From the NCBI RefSeq assembly GCF_900108275.1, contig NZ_FNVD01000001.1, positions 558,001 through 622,000 on the forward strand: a DNA stretch of 64,000 nucleotides, in the 5' to 3' direction. The notes beneath the pieces were generated by a model, which did no database searches, had not been told where the DNA came from, and was given only the letters and a program-made list of their open reading frames with translations. Shown one piece after another: positions 22,824 to 31,581 of the stretch; within the stretch, counting starts at the first letter, position 1; the number at the start of each line of letters is the position of its first letter. The position numbers and the translations under genes are program-made. Source of the DNA: Jhaorihella thermophila. Its GTDB lineage: Bacteria > Pseudomonadota > Alphaproteobacteria > Rhodobacterales > Rhodobacteraceae.

Positions 22824-23714
22824 TCATTCGATGTTCTGGACCTGCTCGCGCATCTGGTCGATCACCGCCTTGAGCTCGAGCCCCACCGCCGTCAGTTCCT
22901 TGTTCTGCGACTTGGAGCACAGCGTGTTGGCCTCGCGGTTGAATTCCTGCATCAGGAAATCCAGCTTGCGCCCGACCGGCCCGCCCTTGTTCAAGAGCCC
23001 CCGCGCGGCCTCGACATGGGCGCGCAGGCGGTCGATTTCCTCTGTGACGTCGGATTTCACCGCGATCAGCGCCAGTTCCTGCGCCACCCGGTCGGGATCG
23101 GCGCCTTCGGCATTGTCCAGAACGCGGGACAGATTGGCGCGCAGTGTTTCGGCCATCGCTTCCTTTCGGGATTCGGCCAGTTCGGCGGCCTGATCGGTCA
23201 GCGCCTCGACAATCAGCAACTGATCCCGCAGGATCGCGGCCAGCGCCGCGCCTTCCTGCTCGCGCATTTTTACGAATGCGGCGACGAGACCGGGAAACTC
23301 CGACCGGATTTGCGCGGTCAGAGCCTCGACATCTTCCTCTCCCGCGCCCGGCTCCAGCACACCGCGGATCGCCAGCAGATCCGCGGCCCGCGATGGCGCA
23401 AGCTGCACGCCGCGTTCCAGTGCCGCGGCCTCGGTCCGGGCAAGCGCGTCCAGAACCGTGTCCAGCATCGACCGGTTCAGCACCAGCGCGCCGGCCTCTT
23501 CGCCGCGCGATACCCGCAGGGTCAGCGTCACGTTGCCCCGCGCCAATGCCTTGCCAAGTTCCGCCCGCAACGCGGCTTCGAGTCCTTCCAGCCAGTCGGG
23601 CACCCGCAGCCGAAGGTCCAGCCCCTTGCCGTTGACGCTGCGCAACTCCCACGCCCAGCTCCAAGGGCCATTTGCCCCCTTGGCCGAAGCAAATCCGGTC
23701 ATCGATCTTATCAT
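22824..23714 (-). CDS. yicC: YicC-family endoribonuclease
   Basis: 296 aa. The N-terminal MIRSMTGFASAKG and ELRSVNGKGLDLRLRVPDWL, and the C-terminal DFLMQEFNREANTLCSKSQN and EQVQNIE, are diagnostic of YicC. The family has been shown to have endoribonuclease activity in E. coli; a stress-linked role is reported elsewhere. The start at 23712-23714 is chosen by family N-terminus; the frame is open upstream to 23825. It is 15 bp upstream of gmk. Confidence 0.92.
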   Translation of the reverse strand: MIRSMTGFASAKGANGPWSWAWELRSVNGKGLDLRLRVPDWLEGLEAALRAELGKALARGNVTLTLRVSRGEEAGALVLNRSMLDTVLDALARTEAAALERGVQLAPSRAADLLAIRGVLEPGAGEEDVEALTAQIRSEFPGLVAAFVKMREQEGAALAAILRDQLLIVEALTDQAAELAESRKEAMAETLRANLSRVLDNAEGADPDRVAQELALIAVKSDVTEEIDRLRAHVEAARGLLNKGGPVGRKLDFLMQEFNREANTLCSKSQNKELTAVGLELKAVIDQMREQVQNIE

Positions 23715-23817
23715 CGCCGCACGCATCCCTTTCCGGCCGGTCCCAAAGTCTGCCGCACCTAATGCCATCGCCAGCCGCAGGGCAACCCCCATGCCCGCCT
23801 CGCCGGCGCCCAAAATG

Positions 23818-23832
23818 TTAACCAAAGGTTAA
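23818..23832. promoter_or_regulatory. perfect CtrA full site
   Basis: TTAA (23818-23821), CCAAAGG, TTAA (23829-23832): an exact TTAA-N7-TTAA, also palindromic. It lies in the divergent gap between yicC and the PAS_5 gene, 73 bp before the latter's ATG. Confidence 0.65.
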
Positions 23833-23904
23833 GAAAGTTCTCCAAAATTGATTCAACTGAGCGCATCCTGATTTCGAATACGATGGTAATGGGGGATCGC
23901 TCTC

Positions 23905-24681
23905 ATGTTCTGGAAACGCGGGACGGGCATCAGCGGTCGCGACGGCAAGAGCGCCGACGATGGCGCAGAAAGAGACGCGGGAAAGGTTGTCGAAATGGAC
24001 CGTTTTCGTTCCGGCCAGAGCCTGTCGCCGATCCGCCAGGCCGAAGCTTACTGGATCGCCCTGAGCGAAAATGGGACCATACCGCGCCGCACGCAGATCG
24101 ACCCCAGGGCGCTGGAAAACATTCTGCCCCAGACCTTCATCCTGGAGCGCATCGCGCCGGGGCTGGCGCGGTTCCGCCTGGCCGGGCAGCATCTGTGCGC
24201 GCTGGCGGGGATGGAAGTTCGCGGGATGCCGTTTTCGGCCTTTTTTGCCGCGCCTTCGCGCCCTGGCCTCGCGGCCTTGCTCGAGCGGCTGTTCGATACG
24301 CCCGCGATCGTGGAACTGACCCTGACCGAAGAACGCCGCCGGGGCGCGGCGGGGGCGGAGGCGCGCGCGATCCTTCTGCCGCTGACCAGCGACGATGGCG
24401 CCGTGAACCGCGCGCTGGGCGTCCTGATCGCCGGCAATGCCAGCGGCCGCGTGCCGCTGCGGCTGGACCTGACCGGGCAGAAACTGCGCCCCGTGCCGGT
24501 CACCGCGACTGGTCGTCCCGGCTTGACCGCGCCGCTTGCCGGTTCGGTGCCCTCTGCCCCGCCTGGCCGTCCCGGCAGTCCCGATCGCAGCCTCGAAAGC
24601 CCGGGCCACGCCGGGCCGGGACTGGCCGAATCCCAGCGCCCGCTCACCGGCCGCCCCCCCTGGTTAAAAGTGGTGAAGTAG
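23905..24681 (+). CDS. PAS_5-domain protein (DUF1457 type)
   Basis: 258 aa. A PAS_5-type domain (about 45-180) has the pattern YWIALSENGTIPRRTQIDPRALENILPQTFILER, as found in many alphaproteobacterial cell-cycle-associated proteins such as MopJ. The C-terminal ~50 residues are low-complexity Pro/Gly/Ser. There is no output domain or membrane segment, so it may act by protein contact. A perfect CtrA site upstream suggests it belongs to the CtrA regulon. The ATG follows a GGGGGAT ribosome site. Confidence 0.8.
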   Translation: MFWKRGTGISGRDGKSADDGAERDAGKVVEMDRFRSGQSLSPIRQAEAYWIALSENGTIPRRTQIDPRALENILPQTFILERIAPGLARFRLAGQHLCALAGMEVRGMPFSAFFAAPSRPGLAALLERLFDTPAIVELTLTEERRRGAAGAEARAILLPLTSDDGAVNRALGVLIAGNASGRVPLRLDLTGQKLRPVPVTATGRPGLTAPLAGSVPSAPPGRPGSPDRSLESPGHAGPGLAESQRPLTGRPPWLKVVK

Positions 24682-24792
24682 CCCTCCCCGCGCCGCGGAC
24701 GCAACGGCGCGCTTGAAACCCCTTGCCCAGAGCGGAACACTCCTGCCCAATTGCAACCGCGCGGCCATGCCCGCCAATGGGAGGAAAACATC

Positions 24793-25263
24793 GTGAGCGC
24801 CATCGACGAGGCACTGAAGGCACAGACCGCCCTGATCGGTCAGGAAGTCGGCATTTCCAACTGGATCACCGTGGATCAGGACATGATCGACGCCTTTGCC
24901 GAGATCACCCATGACGATCAGTGGATCCATGTCGATCCCGAACGCGCCGCCGCCGAAAGCCCCTTTGGCGGGACCATCGCGCACGGATTTCTCACCCTCT
25001 CGCTGGCCAGCCGCTTTGCCTATGACTGTTTCGGGCCTCTGCCGGGGCAGGTCATGGGCATCAATTACGGCTTCAATCGCCTGCGCTTCATTACGCCGGT
25101 CCGGGCCGGGTCGCGGGTGCGGGGCCATTTCACCCTGAAGGCTGTGCAGAAGAGGTCGGACACGCAACTGTTGCGCGAAACCGTGCTGACAGTCGAGATC
25201 GACGGCGAAGAAGCCCCCGCGCTGGTCGCCGACTGGCTGGGCATCATGGTGTTCGAGGACTGA
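24793..25263 (+). CDS. MaoC-family dehydratase (R-hydratase/NodN-like)
   Basis: 156-aa hot-dog-fold protein. The hydratase-2 motif has catalytic Asp and His in ITHDDQWIHVD and GGTIAHGFLTLSLASRF. A GTG start at 24793 is preceded by GGAGG eight bases away; the open frame to 24751 has no ribosome site. It probably hydrates enoyl-CoA stereospecifically, possibly linked to fatty-acid or PHA metabolism; the substrate is not determinable. Confidence 0.88.
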   Translation: MSAIDEALKAQTALIGQEVGISNWITVDQDMIDAFAEITHDDQWIHVDPERAAAESPFGGTIAHGFLTLSLASRFAYDCFGPLPGQVMGINYGFNRLRFITPVRAGSRVRGHFTLKAVQKRSDTQLLRETVLTVEIDGEEAPALVADWLGIMVFED

Positions 25264-25338
25264 ACACCCGGCCTGTGCCCCAAACTCCACAGAGCCAGTC
25301 GAAACGCTTGCCCCCACGGGCCGCTGCTCCTCTGACTC

Positions 25339-25368
25339 TGGACAGCGTCAACCGGTTGGGAATAATAC
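25339..25368 (+). promoter_or_regulatory. possible sigma-70 promoter of aroQ-luxR
   Basis: TGGACA at 25339-25344, an 18-bp spacer, TAATAC at 25363-25368. A short inverted repeat (TCCCAA ... TTGGGGA) follows immediately before the gene. Confidence 0.35.
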
Positions 25369-25395
25369 TCTCCCAAAATTGGGGATGTGAGAGTC

Positions 25396-25845
25396 ATGAT
25401 TTCCATTCTGGTGCTGAACGGGCCCAACCTGAACCTTCTAGGCACGCGCCAGCCCGAGGTTTACGGGTCCACGACGCTGGCGATGATCGAGGATGCCTGC
25501 CGCGCGCATGGGGAACGGCTCGGTCTGGCGGTGGATTGCGCGCAAACCAACCACGAAGGCGCGCTGATCGACGCGATCCATGCGGCCAAGGGCGTTCACG
25601 CCGGCATCGTTCTGAATGCCGGCGCCTATACGCACACGTCCATTGCCCTGATGGACGCGATCGCCTCGGTCGAACTGCCGGTGGTCGAGGTGCACCTGTC
25701 CAATATCCACGCCCGCGAAAGCTTCCGGCACCGTTCGTATATTGCACCGGTCGCGCTGGGGCAGATCTGCGGCTTTGGTGCGCAGGGCTATCTGCTCGCG
25801 CTGGATGCGCTCAAGGCGCATTTGCAACGGGACGCCAGCCAATGA
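25396..25845 (+). CDS. aroQ: type II 3-dehydroquinate dehydratase
   Basis: 149 aa. The N-terminal [43 protein letters not shown] and [19 protein letters not shown] are diagnostic of AroQ, a dodecameric shikimate-pathway enzyme. The ATG at 25396 is preferred; a GTG three codons upstream is in frame. Its stop overlaps the start of the luxR gene (ATGA), so a biosynthetic enzyme is coupled to a regulator. Confidence 0.95.
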   Translation: MISILVLNGPNLNLLGTRQPEVYGSTTLAMIEDACRAHGERLGLAVDCAQTNHEGALIDAIHAAKGVHAGIVLNAGAYTHTSIALMDAIASVELPVVEVHLSNIHARESFRHRSYIAPVALGQICGFGAQGYLLALDALKAHLQRDASQ

Positions 25846-26588
25846 AGGCGCTGAAGGACTACCTGCATTTCCTGACCACTGCGGGCAGTCTGGAGGAGCT
25901 CTGGCCTGAACACGTTGCGCGAATGGCCGACTACGGTTTTGACCGGCTGATCTATGGCAACACGGTTTTTCGCAGCGGCTCTTCGCTGGGGGATCCCGAT
26001 GACTTCGTGATCCTGTCGAACCACAGCAAGGAATATCTCGAGGGGTTCCTGCACAAGGGGCTGTACCACCTCGCCCCGATGACGAAATGGGCGCTGGAAA
26101 ACACGGGGGCGGCCAGCTGGCGGTTGAACACCTGCGGCGAGATCACGAAAGAGCAGCGCAAGGTTCTGGAATTCAACCGGAAAATGGGCGTGGTGGCCGG
26201 CTATACCATCAGCTTTCCATCCCCCTCGTCCCGCAGAAAAGGGGCCATGTCGCTCTGTGCCCGGCGCGGATTGAGCCAGGAGGAGGTGGACGCGATCTGG
26301 GACGAGCACGGGGCGGATATCCTGCTGATGAACAACGTGGCGCATCTGAAGATCCTCAGCCTGCCCTACCAGCCGCCGAAACGCGCGCTTACCCAGCGGC
26401 AGCGTCAGGCGCTGGAATGGGCCGGGGACGGGCTGACGGTGCAGGACATCGCCACGGTGATGGGGCTGAAGCCGGCGACGGTGGAAAAGCATCTACGCCT
26501 GGCCCGCGACGTTCTGGCGGTCGAATCGACGACGCAGGCCGTGCTCAAGGCCGCGTTCTACAACCAGATGTATGTGATCGACGGCTGA
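25842..26588 (+). CDS. LuxR-family regulator with autoinducer-binding domain (LuxR solo)
   Basis: 248 aa. The N-terminal autoinducer-binding-type domain (about 15-160) precedes a C-terminal GerE helix-turn-helix (about 180-240: [20 protein letters not shown], then [20 protein letters not shown]). No luxI is found anywhere in the window. By eye, the ligand-site pattern usually read as W-x3-Y...D-P appears as Y-x3-F...A-P ([13 protein letters not shown]), so the acyl-homoserine-lactone contacts are altered. It is translationally coupled to aroQ. The ligand and targets are unknown. Confidence 0.85.
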   Translation: MKALKDYLHFLTTAGSLEELWPEHVARMADYGFDRLIYGNTVFRSGSSLGDPDDFVILSNHSKEYLEGFLHKGLYHLAPMTKWALENTGAASWRLNTCGEITKEQRKVLEFNRKMGVVAGYTISFPSPSSRRKGAMSLCARRGLSQEEVDAIWDEHGADILLMNNVAHLKILSLPYQPPKRALTQRQRQALEWAGDGLTVQDIATVMGLKPATVEKHLRLARDVLAVESTTQAVLKAAFYNQMYVIDG

Positions 26589-26682
26589 CGCGATTCGACG
26601 TCACTTCACAACCATCGCGAATATTTCCGCAGGGTAAGGAATCCACTACTTTTCATTTGGGGCAAACCTGCGCAATATCTGC

Positions 26683-26826
26683 ATGTTCCGTGAGTGGTGG
26701 CCTTGGGCCTTGGAACTCTGGGGCATGACCTTCGTGATTTCGAAGCTCTCTGCCCTGACCGGCATGGGGGTGTATTCCTCCGCTTCCGTGCCGGTGACTT
26801 TGAACGGCTCCATCCATCCCCATTGA
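26683..26826 (+). CDS. 47-aa small ORF (hypothetical)
   Basis: ATG at 26683, TGA at 26824-26826. The protein begins MFREWWPWALELWGMTFVIS, an aromatic, amphipathic stretch, and ends GSIHPH. It is the only plausible coding element in the ~350-bp gap between luxR and tsf, and a strong terminator starts 20 bp after its stop. The ribosome site is weak. It could instead be an untranslated RNA. No family recognised. Confidence 0.45.
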   Translation: MFREWWPWALELWGMTFVISKLSALTGMGVYSSASVPVTLNGSIHPH

Positions 26827-26845
26827 AGGGGCCTTCAGAACTACA

Positions 26846-26874
26846 GGGGCCGCGCGTGGCGCGGCCCCTTTTTT
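26846..26874 (+). terminator. Rho-independent terminator, plus strand
   Basis: Perfect 10-bp stem GGGGCCGCGC/GCGCGGCCCC with a GTG loop followed by six T. It ends the transcript carrying luxR and/or the 47-aa ORF. Confidence 0.9.
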
Positions 26875-26895
26875 GCGGCCGATGTGAGGAGTCCG

Positions 26896-26927
26896 AAAAA
26901 CGAAAACGCCGCGCGATGCGCGGCGTT
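26896..26927 (-). terminator. Rho-independent terminator of rpsB-tsf
   Basis: On the minus strand, a perfect 10-bp stem AACGCCGCGC/GCGCGGCGTT followed by TTCGTTTTT, starting 27 bp after the tsf stop. Confidence 0.9.
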
Positions 26928-26954
26928 CCCTTAGGTTGTCGGATCCTGCCCGGC

Positions 26955-27830
26955 TCAGCCCTGGGCTGCCTTGGCCACCTCGGCGGCGAAGTCTTCCTGC
27001 TTCTTCTCGATGCCTTCGCCGACCTCGAAGCGGATGAAGCCGGTGATCTCGGCGCCGGCTTCCTTGGCGGCGGCGCCCACGGTCAGGTCCGGGTTCACCA
27101 CGAATTGCTGGTTGAGTAGCGTCACCTCGGCCATGAACTTCTTCATCCGGCCGGTGATCATCTTTTCGATCACGGCTTCGGGCTTGCCGCTTTCGCGGGC
27201 GATGTCCATCTGGACCTGCTTTTCCTTTTCGACCACGGCCGGGTCCAGATCCTCTTCGCTCAGCGCGGCGGGGTTGGCGGCGGCGACATGCATCGCGACC
27301 TGCTTGCCGAAGGCCTCGTCGCCGCCCTTCATGGCGACCAGAACGCCGATCTTGCCCATGCCGGGAACGACGGCGTTGTGGACGTAAGCCACGACCTTTT
27401 CGCCCTCGATCCTGGCCATGCGGCGCAGGGTCATGTTCTCGCCGATCTTGGCGATCTTGTCGGTGATGACTTCGGCCACGGTCTTGCCGTCCAGCGGTGC
27501 GGCCTTCAGCGCCTCGACGTCATCGACGTCCAGCGCGGCCTTGGCGATGCCGGCGACCATTTCCTGGAACTCGGCGTTCTTGCCGACGAAATCGGTTTCG
27601 GCGTTCACCTCCACGGCCACGCCCTTGCCGCCATCGACGACCACGGCGACGAGCCCCTCGGCCGCCGTGCGGCCCGATTTCTTGGCCGCGGTGGCCAGGC
27701 CCTTGGTGCGCAGCCAGTCAACGGCGGCCTCCATGTCGCCGCCGGTTTCGGTCAGCGCCTTTTTCGCGTCCATCATGCCTGCGCCGGTCTTTTCGCGCAG
27801 TTCCTTCACCATTGCTGCAGTGACTGCCAT
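26955..27830 (-). CDS. tsf: translation elongation factor Ts
   Basis: 291 aa. The UBA-like N-terminus is [22 protein letters not shown], followed by the core [13 protein letters not shown] of EF-Ts. It catalyses GDP/GTP exchange on EF-Tu. The ATG at 27828-27830 follows GAGGAG. It lies 79 bp downstream of rpsB, the universal rpsB-tsf order. Confidence 0.97.
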   Translation of the reverse strand: MAVTAAMVKELREKTGAGMMDAKKALTETGGDMEAAVDWLRTKGLATAAKKSGRTAAEGLVAVVVDGGKGVAVEVNAETDFVGKNAEFQEMVAGIAKAALDVDDVEALKAAPLDGKTVAEVITDKIAKIGENMTLRRMARIEGEKVVAYVHNAVVPGMGKIGVLVAMKGGDEAFGKQVAMHVAAANPAALSEEDLDPAVVEKEKQVQMDIARESGKPEAVIEKMITGRMKKFMAEVTLLNQQFVVNPDLTVGAAAKEAGAEITGFIRFEVGEGIEKKQEDFAAEVAKAAQG

Positions 27831-27909
27831 GTTCTTGGCTCCTCGAATGGGTTTGGGTCCGGGGGCGGAATCGGGCCCGCGCCCCGCGTTTCGATTCCGT
27901 GGCGGCGGA

Positions 27910-28701
27910 TCAGCCTTCGGCCTGCGCCTCGGCTTCGGCGGCTTCGCCTTCGGCCAGGGCCTCTTCGGCGGGGGCCTCTTCCAGCGCGCCCAGGTCAACA
28001 CCGGCGGCGCCCAGCTGCGCCGACATGCCGTCCAGCGCGGCGCGGGCCGCCAGGTCGCAGTAAAGCGCGATGGCGCGCGCGGCGTCGTCGTTGCCGGGGA
28101 TCACATAGTCGATGCCGTCGGGCGAGCAGTTGGTGTCGACCACGGCCACGACCGGGATGCCCAGCTTGTTGGCCTCGGCCACGGCCAGGGCCTCTTTCTT
28201 GACGTCGATGACGAACAGCAGATCGGGAATGCCGCCCATCTCGCGGATACCGCCCAGAGAGGCCGTCAGTTTTTCCTGCTGCCGTTCGAGGTTCAGCCGT
28301 TCCTTCTTGGTCAGGCCCTCGGCGCCGCTGGCCAGCGCCTCGTCGATCTCGTTCAGGCGCTTGATCGACTGCGAAACGGTCTGCCAGTTAGTCAGCGTGC
28401 CGCCCAGCCAGCGGTGGTTCATGTAGTATTGCGCCGACTTTTCGGCGGCTTCGGCGATCGGCTGCTGCGCCTGGCGCTTGGTGCCGACGAACAGCACGCG
28501 GCCGCCCTTGGCGACGGTGTCGCGGATCACCTGCAGCGCCTGGTCCAGCATCGGCACGGTCTGGGTCAGGTCGATGATGTGGATGCCGTTGCGCTGGCCA
28601 TAGATGTAGGGGGCCATGCGCGGGTTCCAGCGCTGCGTCTGGTGACCGAAGTGCACGCCAGCTTCCAGCAGCTGACGCATGGTGAACTCGGGAAGAGCCA
28701 T
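27910..28701 (-). CDS. rpsB: 30S ribosomal protein S2
   Basis: 263 aa. It starts [27 protein letters not shown] and carries [22 protein letters not shown] and [25 protein letters not shown]. The alanine/glutamate-rich C-terminal tail (about 235-263) is common in this order. A promoter with 17-bp spacing lies about 145 bp upstream, leaving a leader that could carry S2 autoregulation. Confidence 0.97.
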   Translation of the reverse strand: MALPEFTMRQLLEAGVHFGHQTQRWNPRMAPYIYGQRNGIHIIDLTQTVPMLDQALQVIRDTVAKGGRVLFVGTKRQAQQPIAEAAEKSAQYYMNHRWLGGTLTNWQTVSQSIKRLNEIDEALASGAEGLTKKERLNLERQQEKLTASLGGIREMGGIPDLLFVIDVKKEALAVAEANKLGIPVVAVVDTNCSPDGIDYVIPGNDDAARAIALYCDLAARAALDGMSAQLGAAGVDLGALEEAPAEEALAEGEAAEAEAQAEG

Positions 28702-28843
28702 GTCAGTTTCCTTTCCGGTTTCATGCCTCGGCGGGGGTTCAGCGCCGGGCACCGCGAAAGGGTCGCCCTTTGCCAACCGGCGGTCCGTCAGGGATGTCTC
28801 CCCCGAACGGGCCCAAACCCCGCCAGCGGGTTTGAATGGCGCG

Positions 28844-28872
28844 CGTATACGGCACCGCGCGGCGGGGCGCAA
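28844..28872 (-). promoter_or_regulatory. rpsB promoter
   Basis: Minus-strand -35 TTGCGC (28867-28872), 17-bp spacer, -10 TATACG (28844-28849). The transcript leader of about 135 nt includes a possible hairpin (AAACCCGC with GCGGGGTTT near 28816-28834). Confidence 0.5.
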
Positions 28873-28876
28873 CCCC

Positions 28877-29722
28877 CTAGCCGACCCGCGGCGGGCGTCC
28901 CAGCCGCCGGGCGTGCTCTTGCCGGATGGTGTCTTCGCAATGCGCCGCCAGCGCCTTGCGGCCGGGAAAATCCGCCACCTTGACGGGCGGGTGATAGACC
29001 AGCTCGACCGCCCCCTGCCGGGGCTGCGCCAGCACCCGCAGCAGATGCGGGCCGAACTCCATGTCGCCCCACCAGCCATAGAAGCTCGCGGCGCGCCCCG
29101 GTGGCGCGTGGTAGATCACCGTGACCGGCTGGACATGCATGAAGTCGCGGATTCCTTCGGCGAAAAACGCCTGAAACAGCGTGGTCTTGAACCGCAGCAC
29201 CCGCAGCCCGTCGGTCGAGGTGCCCTCGGGAAAGAACAGCAGCTTGTGGCCGGCGCGCAGGCGTTGTTCCATCATCAGCGTCTGGGCGCGGGCGAATTTG
29301 GGGTTGCGTTCGATGAAGACGGTGCCGGTGGCCCGGGCCAGCCAGCCGATGCCGGGCCAGCGCGCCACCTCTGCCTTGGAGACGAAATAGATCCGCTTGC
29401 GGGCGTTCAGCGCGAAGATGTCGAGCCAGGACGAATGGTTCGCCACCACCGCGCCGCGGCCGCGCATCAGCTCTCCGGTGGTGCGGAACCCCATCCCCAT
29501 GATGCGAAAGGCGTTGCGGCAGACGAATTGCGTGATCCAGGGCGTCCAGGGGCGGTGGATGCCGAAGAGCGGCCGTTCCACCAGCCGCACCGCCAGCAGG
29601 ATCCCAAGATTGCCAAAGACCAGAATCGCCAGCGCCAGCCCGCGCGTCAGCGCCAGCAGCCAGCCCAGCGGGCCGACGCGCACCGGTTCGGGCGCAATGG
29701 AAGGATCCCAGGTCGCGCTCAT
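28877..29722 (-). CDS. olsA: lyso-ornithine lipid O-acyltransferase OlsA (PlsC family)
   Basis: 281-aa membrane-bound acyltransferase. It has one or two N-terminal hydrophobic segments (about 20-70), the NHSSWLD form of the HX4D catalytic motif, and [10 protein letters not shown]. PlsC-family proteins also make phosphatidic acid, but the start overlaps the olsB stop (ATGA), the paired arrangement that makes ornithine lipids, so OlsA is the best call. Confidence 0.85.
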   Translation of the reverse strand: MSATWDPSIAPEPVRVGPLGWLLALTRGLALAILVFGNLGILLAVRLVERPLFGIHRPWTPWITQFVCRNAFRIMGMGFRTTGELMRGRGAVVANHSSWLDIFALNARKRIYFVSKAEVARWPGIGWLARATGTVFIERNPKFARAQTLMMEQRLRAGHKLLFFPEGTSTDGLRVLRFKTTLFQAFFAEGIRDFMHVQPVTVIYHAPPGRAASFYGWWGDMEFGPHLLRVLAQPRQGAVELVYHPPVKVADFPGRKALAAHCEDTIRQEHARRLGRPPRVG

Positions 29723-30483
29723 GCCCCCTGCCCCGCGGCATAGATCCGGCGCTGGCGGTCGTTCATCCGGGCCGTGTCAAGCACCAGACACACGTCCACC
29801 GTGTTGAAGGCATGGTCGATGAAGGCGCCCTCGCCCACGAAACCGCCCAGGCGCAGATAGGCCTTGATGAGCGCGGGCGTCTCGACCATCGCCCGGCGGC
29901 GCTCGATCCCGTCCTTCGGCAGCAGGTCCATGCGCTGACCGTGGGGTGGACGGGCGCGCACGCGCAGGTCGGGCGGCGCAAGGTGGCCGTGGTGCAACAT
30001 CGACAGCGGCTGGGCCAGCCGGGCCGGGTCGGTGCCGTGAAAGCTGGCCACGCCGAACAGCACTTCGATCCCGTGCCGCGCGACATAGCCAGCCAGCCCC
30101 TGCCACAGGTGGAACATGGCCGTGCCGCCGCGATAGTCGCGATGCAGGCAGGACCTGCCCAACTCCAGCAGCCGCCGGCCGCCCTGCCGCAGGGGCGTCA
30201 GGTCGTATTCGTCCTCGGAATAGAACTGTCCGGCGCGCTCGGCCATGTCGTCGCGCAGCAGCCGATAGACGCCCACCACCCGGCCGGTGGCGTCGTCGAT
30301 GGCGATCATGTGGTCGAAGAAGGGATCAAACCGGTCGCGTTCCAGCCCCGCGTCGTGGTCCACCATCGCCCCGCCCGCCCCCAGTTCGCGCACGAACACC
30401 TCGTAACGCAGCGCCTGCGCCGCGCGCAGTTCGGCCTCGCTCTCGGCGATCTTGACGGTGAAGGATGTGCCGGGCTCGGGCAT
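29719..30483 (-). CDS. olsB: L-ornithine N-acyltransferase OlsB
   Basis: 254-aa GNAT-fold protein of the OlsB/hemolysin-like group. It has ALRYEVFVRELGA, the acidic DHDAGLERDRFDPFFDHMIA, VVGVYRLLRDDMA and ELGRSCLHRDYRGG. It transfers a 3-hydroxyacyl group from ACP to ornithine, giving lyso-ornithine lipid for OlsA. Ornithine lipids replace phospholipids under phosphate limitation in roseobacters; no convincing Pho box is visible upstream, so induction may be indirect. Confidence 0.88.
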   Translation of the reverse strand: MPEPGTSFTVKIAESEAELRAAQALRYEVFVRELGAGGAMVDHDAGLERDRFDPFFDHMIAIDDATGRVVGVYRLLRDDMAERAGQFYSEDEYDLTPLRQGGRRLLELGRSCLHRDYRGGTAMFHLWQGLAGYVARHGIEVLFGVASFHGTDPARLAQPLSMLHHGHLAPPDLRVRARPPHGQRMDLLPKDGIERRRAMVETPALIKAYLRLGGFVGEGAFIDHAFNTVDVCLVLDTARMNDRQRRIYAAGQGA

Positions 30484-30584
30484 GTCACCCCGTCATGGCG
30501 GTTGCAGTCGGGGCCGCTGTTACCCCGGCACGGCCCGCAAAGGCAACATCCGCCGGAAGGCCTGCGGCGTTAACCATTCGTCAA

Positions 30585-30788
30585 TCAGTTTTCGGGATCA
30601 AGGACCGGGATCAGTTCGATGCGGTTGCCGTCAAAGACCACCTTGCCGTGGTCGGGAAAGTTGACGGTGATCTTGCCGCCGATATTGGATTGCACCTGAC
30701 CCGTGCCCCAGTCCGGTTGATCGGGGTGGCGCACGAACATGCCGGGTGTGAGAAAGGAGTTGTGGTCTGTCACGCGGGCCCGCTCCAT
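30585..30788 (-). CDS. DUF3553 small protein
   Basis: 67 aa. The conserved core is TPGMFVRHPDQPDWGTGQVQ followed by IGGKITVNFPDHGKVV, a small SH3-like beta fold also found appended to UvrD helicases as DUF3553. There is no signal or membrane segment. The ATG at 30786-30788 is used; a GTG two codons upstream is possible. It lies downstream of nothing on its strand and is divergent from chpT (41-bp gap). Function unknown. Confidence 0.8.
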   Translation of the reverse strand: MERARVTDHNSFLTPGMFVRHPDQPDWGTGQVQSNIGGKITVNFPDHGKVVFDGNRIELIPVLDPEN

Positions 30789-30829
30789 AGCCACCGGCCC
30801 CGGAACGGGCCGTCAACGGGAGGTAGCCC

Positions 30830-31438
30830 ATGGGCGAAACCACAGTCAAGCAACGCGAGGCGGACCTGGCCGCGCTGATCGGGTCGCGCATCTGCCATGA
30901 CCTGATCAGCCCGATCGGCGCGATCTCGAACGGGCTGGAGCTGTTGGAACTGGCCGGCGCGGCGCAGGGGCCCGAGATGGGGCTGATCGCCGACAGCGTG
31001 GCCCATGCCGGGGCGCGGATCCGGTTCTTTCGGCTTGCCTATGGCGCCGCCGGAGACCAGCGCGTCGGACGAGACGAGGTGATCTCGGTTCTGGACGCGG
31101 TCCATGCCGGCGGGCGGTTGCGGGTGGACTGGGCGGTGACGGGCGACCAGCCGCGAACGATGGTGCGGCTGGCGCTCCTGGCGCTGCAATGCTGCGAGAC
31201 GGCAATGCCGATGGGCGGCGAGGTTCGGATTGCCGAGACCGGTGGCCGCTGGACGGTCACGGCGCAGAGCGAACGGTTGAGCCTCGACGAACGGCTTTGG
31301 GCCGCGCTGGACGGCGGCGTGGCCGACGAGATCACGCCGGCCCGCGTCCAGTTTCTGCTGTTGCCCATCGCAGCGGCGGAGGCCGGGCGCTCGGTTGAGG
31401 TTTCCGGACGTGCGGACGGCGTGACGATCGCTTTCTGA
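30830..31438 (+). CDS. chpT: histidine phosphotransferase ChpT
   Basis: 202 aa. A dimerisation helix pair has phospho-accepting H23 in SRICHDLISPIGAISNGLEL, followed by a degenerate HATPase-like domain lacking ATP motifs, as in ChpT (HPTransfase family). It passes phosphate from CckA to CtrA. With ctrA and sciP about 20 kb away and the GTA lysis genes about 32 kb away, much of the CtrA/GTA pathway is in this window; cckA is not. Confidence 0.92.
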   Translation: MGETTVKQREADLAALIGSRICHDLISPIGAISNGLELLELAGAAQGPEMGLIADSVAHAGARIRFFRLAYGAAGDQRVGRDEVISVLDAVHAGGRLRVDWAVTGDQPRTMVRLALLALQCCETAMPMGGEVRIAETGGRWTVTAQSERLSLDERLWAALDGGVADEITPARVQFLLLPIAAAEAGRSVEVSGRADGVTIAF

Positions 31439-31498
31439 CCGTGCCGGCCCTGTGTGGCGGCCGGGCGCCGACCCCATGCCGGCGCGCGCGCCGAGAGT

Positions 31499-31541
31499 GC
31501 GGGCGCCTCCGGCGGGGGTATTTGGGACCAGAAAGAAGCAG
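31499..31541 (+). repeat. dispersed 3'-end repeat, copy 4 (B-type tail)
   Basis: Downstream of chpT on the same strand: CGCCTCCGGCGGGGG, TATTT, then GGACCAGAAAGAAGC. It differs from copy 2 at very few positions. Confidence 0.8.
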
Positions 31542-31581
31542 AAGGCGAAGCCGCCCCCTGTGGAGCCATGTCAACGGCGTG

